NCBI RefSeq assembly: GCF_000184945.1
Contig: NZ_GL586311.1
Location: 1,581,435 to 1,645,434, forward strand
Reading direction: 5' to 3'
Length of the DNA stretch: 64,000 nt
From: Segatella buccae ATCC 33574
GTDB lineage: Bacteria; Bacteroidota; Bacteroidia; Bacteroidales; Bacteroidaceae
Each line of letters begins with the position of its first letter. The stretch's first letter is position 1. Shown piece by piece: positions 59,135-64,000 of the stretch. The notes under the pieces are model-generated. The model searched no databases and was not told where the DNA came from. It was given only the letters and a program-made list of their open reading frames with translations. The translations under genes and the position numbers were made by a program.

Positions 59135-60398
59135 TTGGAAGTATTTGTGTACGGCGCTGCTCGCTCTGTTCGTGGCTTTGCCCCTCTCGGCGCAGCGCGA
59201 AGACGAGCGCATAGAGGATAACGACGATTCGGCCGTGGCCGATGCCCAGATGGTGGACAGCCTGCTGGCCGACAGTGTGGCCCTGCCGTGGCCGCAGTCT
59301 GTGCAGCGGCAGATCGACCGGCTGTTGGAAAGCAAACTGTTTGAGACCTCGCAAGTGGGCATGATGGTGTGGGATCTCAATGCCGACTCCTGCATCTATG
59401 CCCGCAACGCCCGGCAGTTGCTGCGCCCCGCCAGCACGATGAAACTCGTCACGGCCATTACAGCCATCGACCGGTTGGGCGGTTCCTATCAGTTTAAGAC
59501 GCAGTTGAAATATACCGGAACGATAGAAAACGGCACGCTCACCGGCGACCTCTACTGCGTGGGGGGCATGGACCCGCGGTTCAACAGCGACGACATGACC
59601 GCCTTTGTGTCATCACTTCGGGAGATGGGCGTAGACACCATCCGCGGTTCCATCTATGCCGACAAGACCATGAAAGACGATGCCCTGTATGGCGAAGGGT
59701 GGTGCTGGGACGACGATAATCCCACGCTCACCCCACTGCTCATCGGGCGCAAAGACTTGTTCATGGATCGGTTCACCTCCAAACTGCGTGAGGCGGGTGT
59801 GGTGTTTTCTGCCTTTGCCACTTCCAACCGCCGTTGTCCGGCCGATGCCTACAGCATCGTCACCCGTTTTCACACCATCGACCAGATACTCATGCGTATG
59901 CTCAAGGAGAGCGACAACCTCTATGCCGAGTCCATGTTCTATCAGCTGGCAGCCTCCACGGGCAACCGGCCGGCAGGAGCAGGAAGTGCTCGGGCATTGG
60001 TGAAGCAACTCATCGACAAAATCGGACTGGAGGCCTCGCGCTACAAGATAGCCGATGGGTCGGGCCTGTCACTCTACAACTATGTGAGCGCCGAACTGCT
60101 CACGCGCCTGCTGCGCTATGCCTACAAGAATGACAACATCTATCTGCAACTGTTTCCGGCACTGCCCGTAGCGGGCGTGGATGGCACATTGAAGAAGCGT
60201 ATGCACGGTTCGTTCACCAGCGGCAACGTGCATGCCAAGACCGGTACGCTCACGGGCATCATCTCCCTGGCCGGTTACTGCACGGCTTCCAACGGGCACA
60301 AGCTCTGCTTTGCCATCATCAATCAGGGGGTGATGCATGGCAAGAATGCCCGTGCCTTTCAAGACAGGGTGTGTACCGTGCTCTGCCAGCCCCAATAG
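59121..60398 (+). CDS. dacB: D-alanyl-D-alanine carboxypeptidase (PBP4/DacB family)
   Basis: 425 residues. Signal peptide (LCTALLALFVALPLSAQ), then the S-x-x-K motif SSTMKL-like in PASTMKLVTAITAIDRLGG at about residue 103-121 (nucleophile Ser about 105), SDN in KESDNLYAESMFYQ at about 262-275, and K-T-G in HAKTGTLTGIISLAGY near 371. This is the peptidase S13 / PBP4 class, a periplasmic enzyme that trims or opens peptidoglycan cross-links. It is probably co-transcribed with the preceding small membrane protein. Confidence 0.92.
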   Translation: MMKRNWKYLCTALLALFVALPLSAQREDERIEDNDDSAVADAQMVDSLLADSVALPWPQSVQRQIDRLLESKLFETSQVGMMVWDLNADSCIYARNARQLLRPASTMKLVTAITAIDRLGGSYQFKTQLKYTGTIENGTLTGDLYCVGGMDPRFNSDDMTAFVSSLREMGVDTIRGSIYADKTMKDDALYGEGWCWDDDNPTLTPLLIGRKDLFMDRFTSKLREAGVVFSAFATSNRRCPADAYSIVTRFHTIDQILMRMLKESDNLYAESMFYQLAASTGNRPAGAGSARALVKQLIDKIGLEASRYKIADGSGLSLYNYVSAELLTRLLRYAYKNDNIYLQLFPALPVAGVDGTLKKRMHGSFTSGNVHAKTGTLTGIISLAGYCTASNGHKLCFAIINQGVMHGKNARAFQDRVCTVLCQPQ

Positions 60399-60456
60399 TG
60401 GGAGCTGGGGCAGCACAATGTGTATTGGAAAACAAAATGGATAAGGAAATAATGAT

Positions 60457-61575
60457 ATGGACAGAATAAGAATTTTCGTAGAAGAATTGATCAGTTTGGC
60501 AGGGCTCACCGGCTCAGCCGTTCCCGTGGTCCGCCACATACTTTTGATTGTCGTGGCCATAGTCTTGGCTTGGACGGGCGATTTCTTGGGACGGAAGGTG
60601 TTGGTTCCCCTCATCGGAAAGCTGACCGGGAAGACCGAAGCCAAGTGGGACAACGTGCTCTTCAACCGTCAGGTGATAGTCTCGGCCTGCCACATCATCC
60701 CCGCCGTCATCATTTGGGAACTCCTGCCCATGGTGTTCTATCAGTTTCCCTTGGTCAGGGAACTGCTTGCCCGGCTCACGGCCATCTACATCACAGTGAT
60801 GATCGTGCGCACGGGCACGGTGTTCATCAATTCTTTCAGCTTGCTCGAGACCGACGGCCGCCGTTCCAGTGCGCGCCAGTATTTTCAGTCTTTCTGCGGT
60901 GTTTTGAAGATTCTGATGTTTTTTGTCGCCGCGGTTATTGTGGTGGCCATTGTTCTGGGGCGGTCGCCCATGCGACTTTTTGCCGGTCTGGGTGCCACCT
61001 CGGCCATTCTGATGTTGGTGTTCAAAGACACGATAGAAGGACTTGTGGCCGGCATCCGCCTCACGAGCAACGACATGCTGCACAAGGGCGATTGGATCAC
61101 CGTGCCCGGAACGCAGGTCAATGGCGTGGTGGAGGACATCTCGCTCACCACGGTGAAAGTGAAAAACTTCGACAACACCATCCTCACCGTCAGTCCCACG
61201 GCTCTTGTCAGCGGCAGTTTCCAAAACTGGATAGGTATGCAGCGGAGTCCCGGTCGCCGCGTGCAACGCAAGCTCTATTACGATTTTCGCAGCATCCGAT
61301 TTGTTGACGAGGAGCAAAAGACAACCAACCTCACACAGTTTCGCTATGCTGCGGAGAAGTATCTGGCAGGTCTGGAGGCCGTGAACAGCCAGATGATGAT
61401 TATGGTGCGCCAACTTGAAGCTACCCAGTGCGGTCTGCCTGTTGAGTTTTATTTTTTCTTGAAGAGCAAGGAGTGGAAGACCTACGAACATCAGTTGGCC
61501 GACATCTTGGAATGGTTCTATGCCAAGTCGGCCGATTTTGGGTTGAAGATATACCAGCAATATCCCGAGCAGTGA
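60457..61575 (+). CDS. Mechanosensitive channel, MscS family
   Basis: 372 residues with four or five membrane helices (about 25-45, 75-95, 100-120, 145-170 and 180-200), then the MscS core ATSAILMLVFKDTIEGLVAG (about 185-204) and the beta domain GDWITVPGTQVNGVVEDISL (about 213-232) with TTVKVKNFDNTILTVSPTAL. The protein opens under membrane tension and releases osmolytes. Slightly longer than E. coli MscS, more like the YbdG-type channels of Bacteroidota. Follows dacB by 59 bp and may share its promoter. Confidence 0.92.
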   Translation: MDRIRIFVEELISLAGLTGSAVPVVRHILLIVVAIVLAWTGDFLGRKVLVPLIGKLTGKTEAKWDNVLFNRQVIVSACHIIPAVIIWELLPMVFYQFPLVRELLARLTAIYITVMIVRTGTVFINSFSLLETDGRRSSARQYFQSFCGVLKILMFFVAAVIVVAIVLGRSPMRLFAGLGATSAILMLVFKDTIEGLVAGIRLTSNDMLHKGDWITVPGTQVNGVVEDISLTTVKVKNFDNTILTVSPTALVSGSFQNWIGMQRSPGRRVQRKLYYDFRSIRFVDEEQKTTNLTQFRYAAEKYLAGLEAVNSQMMIMVRQLEATQCGLPVEFYFFLKSKEWKTYEHQLADILEWFYAKSADFGLKIYQQYPEQ

Positions 61576-61591
61576 CATCGGTCCGGTGTCT

Positions 61592-61671
61592 CCTGTCATG
61601 CCGTCATTTTTCCTGTCAGCCGTAATGTGTTGGCATTCAGCTGACTGTGGCGATAATGACAGCATGACGGG
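61592..61671. terminator. Convergent terminator between MscS and helicase genes
   Basis: CCTGTCATGCCGTCATT (61592-61608) pairs, with two mismatches, with AATGACAGCATGACGGG (61655-61671). An inner GTCAGC / GCTGAC stem lies inside. It stands between the two converging genes. Confidence 0.7.
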
Positions 61672-61691
61672 AAATCGGGCCTAAAATAATT

Positions 61692-63899
61692 TTACTCCCT
61701 GTGTGGCTTGCTTTCCCTTGCTGTCACGGCCAAAGCCACGGTGATGTCGTCGTAGGAAATATAGTCCGGACAAGCCTCTTTGATGGCCGAACGACTGCGA
61801 CTCTCGATATGGGCGATGGCTTGCTGTATGGTTTGCAGTTTGCTTTTCGTGAGCAGTTGCTCCACAGGCAATGCCCCAATAGCCACATAGTGGGCCAGAT
61901 GGGTGATGATGGTGCTTGTTTTCAGGTCTCTTTCTCGGGCTATCTCTTTCGGTTTCATGCCTTTCTGATACATTCCGAAGCTCACGGCCTTGGTGTCTTC
62001 CTTTGGCCCGGCGGCCTTTCTTTCCTTTTTCTTCTGCTCCTTCTTGTTTTTTTGTGCCCGTTTCTTGGCCTCTTTCGGGTTCATGATGTCCATTGCTTCG
62101 AGCATGGAGAGTTGTTTGGCCTTCAGATAGGTGGCAGTGGAAAAGCCCTGTGCGGCAATCTTTTCGAGCAGCAGCTTCTTGGAGTGGTAGCCCTGTTCGA
62201 GTTCGGCCACGGCATTGGCATAGCGTTTCATGGCCGCCTTATTGCCTATGGTGGCAGTGCGGGTGGGGGAGAGAAGTGGGGCGAAGAGCTCGCCAAGCGT
62301 GTCACTGAAGTAGCAGGCACTGCGGCTCACACGCTCCAGAAAGTCCCTGTCGTGGAGTTGCTGCCGAGTGAGGCCCGCGATGTGAGTATTCCATTTGTAG
62401 GCTACGTTGTTCACCTTTTCGCCCATGCCGGCGGCCAACTGCTTGTGTGCCAGTGTCAGTTGTGGGTGAGAATGGCTGAAAAACTCCATGAGCAGCCTGC
62501 TCACGTATTGTTCCTGTCGCAACAACTCGGCAAACTGGAACAGTTCAAGCAGCTGGTGGCGGTAGTATTCCTCCTTCATGTCGGGCAGTGCCGCGAAACT
62601 TTCTTTTGCCGCTTCGCCCTGTCGGCTGATGTAGGAGTCTACACGCGGATCGTTGATGATGGCTCTTGGTTCGATGGGCGACGAGAGAACGAGCCCTTCG
62701 AGCGACTTGCAGCGGCTTAGGGCCACGTAGACCTGCCCTGAAGCAAACGAAGCATTGGCGTCGATGATGGCGTGGTCGAAGGTCAGGCCCTGGCTTTTGT
62801 GGATGGTGATGGCCCAAGCCAGTCGCAGCGGGAACTGTCTGAACACACCCTGCACGTCAGACTCTATCTCCCTGGTCTCCTCGTTGAGCACGTATTTGGC
62901 GTTTTCCCACTCCTGTGGTTCCACCTTGATGGCATCCCGGTCGCCCGGACAGTGTACGAAAATGGTGGAATCGTCGAGATAGGTCACGTGGCCTATGCGA
63001 CCGTTATAATAGAGGTGGTCGGCCGACGGGTCGTTCTTGATGAACATCACTTGCGCTCCCACTTTCAGCGTGAGTGTTTCTGCTGTGGGATAAGCGTACT
63101 CCGGAAAAGTGCCCTTGATGTCGGCACGGTAGGTGAACGGGGTGTTCGGCAACTTGCGGAGTTCCGACTCGTTGTAGTTGTCGGCCAAATAGTTGTGTGT
63201 GGTGAGGCGTATAAAACCCTCCTCAGGACGGGGACGGAACCCAGTATTGCACCGTGTGTTGAGCTGTTGCAGGTCGTCTGCCGATGTCCGGCCGTCACGG
63301 ATGTGGTTGAGTATCTCGATGAACGAGGAGTCCTGCTGCCGGTACACGTGGTCGAGCTGGATGGTCACATAGTCTATCTGCTGCAAAGCCTTCGATCCGA
63401 AAAAGTAGGGCGTGTCATAGTAGGGATTGAGTATTTCCGCGTCTTCGGGCGTGACGACGGGTGTGAGTTGTTGCAGGTCGCCTATCATCAGCAGTTGCAC
63501 GCCGCCGAAAGGCTTGTATTTGTCACGATAGCGGCGCAGCACCCAGTCGATGGCGTCAAGCAAATCGCTTCTCACCATCGATATCTCATCGATCACGAGG
63601 ATGTCGAGTGTGCGGATGATTTTGCGCTTCTCCTTGCCGAAGTCGTAGCGGTCGCGGATGTCGGTGCCCGGAACGAAAGGCGACAGAGGGAGTTGGAAAA
63701 ACGAATGGATGGTCACGCCGGCCGCATTGATGGCTGCCACTCCCGTGGGTGCTACCACCACCATGCGTTTCATGCTGTGCTCTTTTAGTGCCTTGAGAAA
63801 TGTCGTCTTGCCCGTCCCGGCTTTCCCTGTGAGAAAGATACTCTTTCCCGTGTGCTCCACAAAGTCCCATGCCAGTCGCATTTCCTTATTTTGTTCCAT
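61692..63899 (-). CDS. Pif1/RecD-like helicase with C-terminal HTH
   Basis: 735 residues. Walker A FLTGKAGTGKTTFLKALKEH at about 19-38, Walker B LVIDEISMVRSDL at about 92-104, further motifs GGVQLLMIGDLQQLTPV (about 135-150) and AWAITIHKSQGLTFDHAIID (about 365-384). The C-terminal part has an HRDC-like helical region (about 510-600), a Lys-rich linker, and an HTH (KPKEIARERDLKTSTIITHL). Superfamily 1 helicase of the Pif1/RecD group, common in Bacteroidota; role probably in DNA repair or replication. Confidence 0.9.
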   Translation of the reverse strand: MEQNKEMRLAWDFVEHTGKSIFLTGKAGTGKTTFLKALKEHSMKRMVVVAPTGVAAINAAGVTIHSFFQLPLSPFVPGTDIRDRYDFGKEKRKIIRTLDILVIDEISMVRSDLLDAIDWVLRRYRDKYKPFGGVQLLMIGDLQQLTPVVTPEDAEILNPYYDTPYFFGSKALQQIDYVTIQLDHVYRQQDSSFIEILNHIRDGRTSADDLQQLNTRCNTGFRPRPEEGFIRLTTHNYLADNYNESELRKLPNTPFTYRADIKGTFPEYAYPTAETLTLKVGAQVMFIKNDPSADHLYYNGRIGHVTYLDDSTIFVHCPGDRDAIKVEPQEWENAKYVLNEETREIESDVQGVFRQFPLRLAWAITIHKSQGLTFDHAIIDANASFASGQVYVALSRCKSLEGLVLSSPIEPRAIINDPRVDSYISRQGEAAKESFAALPDMKEEYYRHQLLELFQFAELLRQEQYVSRLLMEFFSHSHPQLTLAHKQLAAGMGEKVNNVAYKWNTHIAGLTRQQLHDRDFLERVSRSACYFSDTLGELFAPLLSPTRTATIGNKAAMKRYANAVAELEQGYHSKKLLLEKIAAQGFSTATYLKAKQLSMLEAMDIMNPKEAKKRAQKNKKEQKKKERKAAGPKEDTKAVSFGMYQKGMKPKEIARERDLKTSTIITHLAHYVAIGALPVEQLLTKSKLQTIQQAIAHIESRSRSAIKEACPDYISYDDITVALAVTARESKPHRE

Positions 63900-63942
63900 G
63901 CCGTTTAGTCTTTTCTTTTTCTCGTTTCGTTTGCCGATAGTG

Positions 63943-63975
63943 CAAAGTTACGCTTTTTTTTCGTATTTTTGCAAA
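63943..63975 (-). promoter_or_regulatory. Promoter of the helicase gene
   Basis: On the - strand TTTG (63972-63975), 21-bp spacer, TAACTTTG (63943-63950), matching the Bacteroidota -33/-7 consensus, 44 bp upstream of the ATG at 63899. Confidence 0.75.
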
Positions 63976-64000
63976 AGCAAATAGAAAACCTCACAGCTTG

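Overview
The window comes from a member of the Bacteroidota, most probably a Prevotella-type bacterium. The support is a Bacteroidota Tra conjugation operon, promoters of the TTTG / TAnnTTTG type, IntDOT-like tyrosine recombinases, a DUF4923-type lipoprotein and a type II-C CRISPR locus with 47-bp repeats. GC-rich, tightly packed chromosomal genes alternate with two more AT-rich mobile elements.

Region 1 (1 to about 28,576) is most of an integrative conjugative element whose left end lies outside the window. A leftward operon (about 14.5 kb to 1) encodes the mating apparatus: TraE, a TraE paralogue, TraF, TraG, large periplasmic/membrane proteins, and TraJ, K, L-position, M, N, O, followed by a lipoprotein. 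A 741-bp control region separates it from a rightward pair (an acidic protein and a primase). Next come a leftward ParA/ribbon-helix-helix pair and a long leftward maintenance operon: C5-cytosine methyltransferase, a second methyltransferase, membrane proteins, a deoxyribosyltransferase-like protein, a primase paralogue, a replication-initiator-like protein and a double-HTH regulator.

Region 2 (about 28,577 to 31,166) is a broken type II-C CRISPR-Cas locus. Only a C-terminal fragment that looks like Cas9 remains, directly against the end of the conjugative element. cas1 is frameshifted, cas2 is intact, and an array of 13 well-kept repeats plus one degenerate repeat follows. The simplest reading is that the element inserted into cas9 and disabled interference.

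Region 3 (31.2 to 42.2 kb) is chromosome: an outer-membrane barrel, asd, a CPA2 antiporter, a LolD-like ATPase, a CvfB-like S1 protein and a MATE exporter, then a two-gene operon of an OLD-like ATPase with a small protein carrying a D...ELK nuclease-like motif (a candidate defence pair), and a DUF4923 lipoprotein.

Region 4 (about 42.6 to 56.4 kb) is a mobilizable element: MobA relaxase, MobC-like protein, candidate oriT, DUF3408 protein, primase, VapE-like ATPase, two HTH proteins, and two tandem tyrosine recombinases at the far end. Its cargo (48.47 to 52.5 kb) is divided by four related repeats with 17-bp terminal inverted repeats. I read these as internally deleted, MITE-like derivatives of an IS1380-type insertion sequence. 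The cargo includes an immunity-like gene fused to the transposase start, a small secreted protein, a flavodoxin and an outer-membrane protein. It is followed by an integrase scrap joined to a truncated decarboxylase-cupin gene.

Region 5 (56.9 to 64 kb) is chromosome again: nadB, a small membrane protein, a PBP4-type D-Ala-D-Ala carboxypeptidase, an MscS channel and a Pif1/RecD-like helicase.

All names come from reading sequence motifs by eye; no database search was run.
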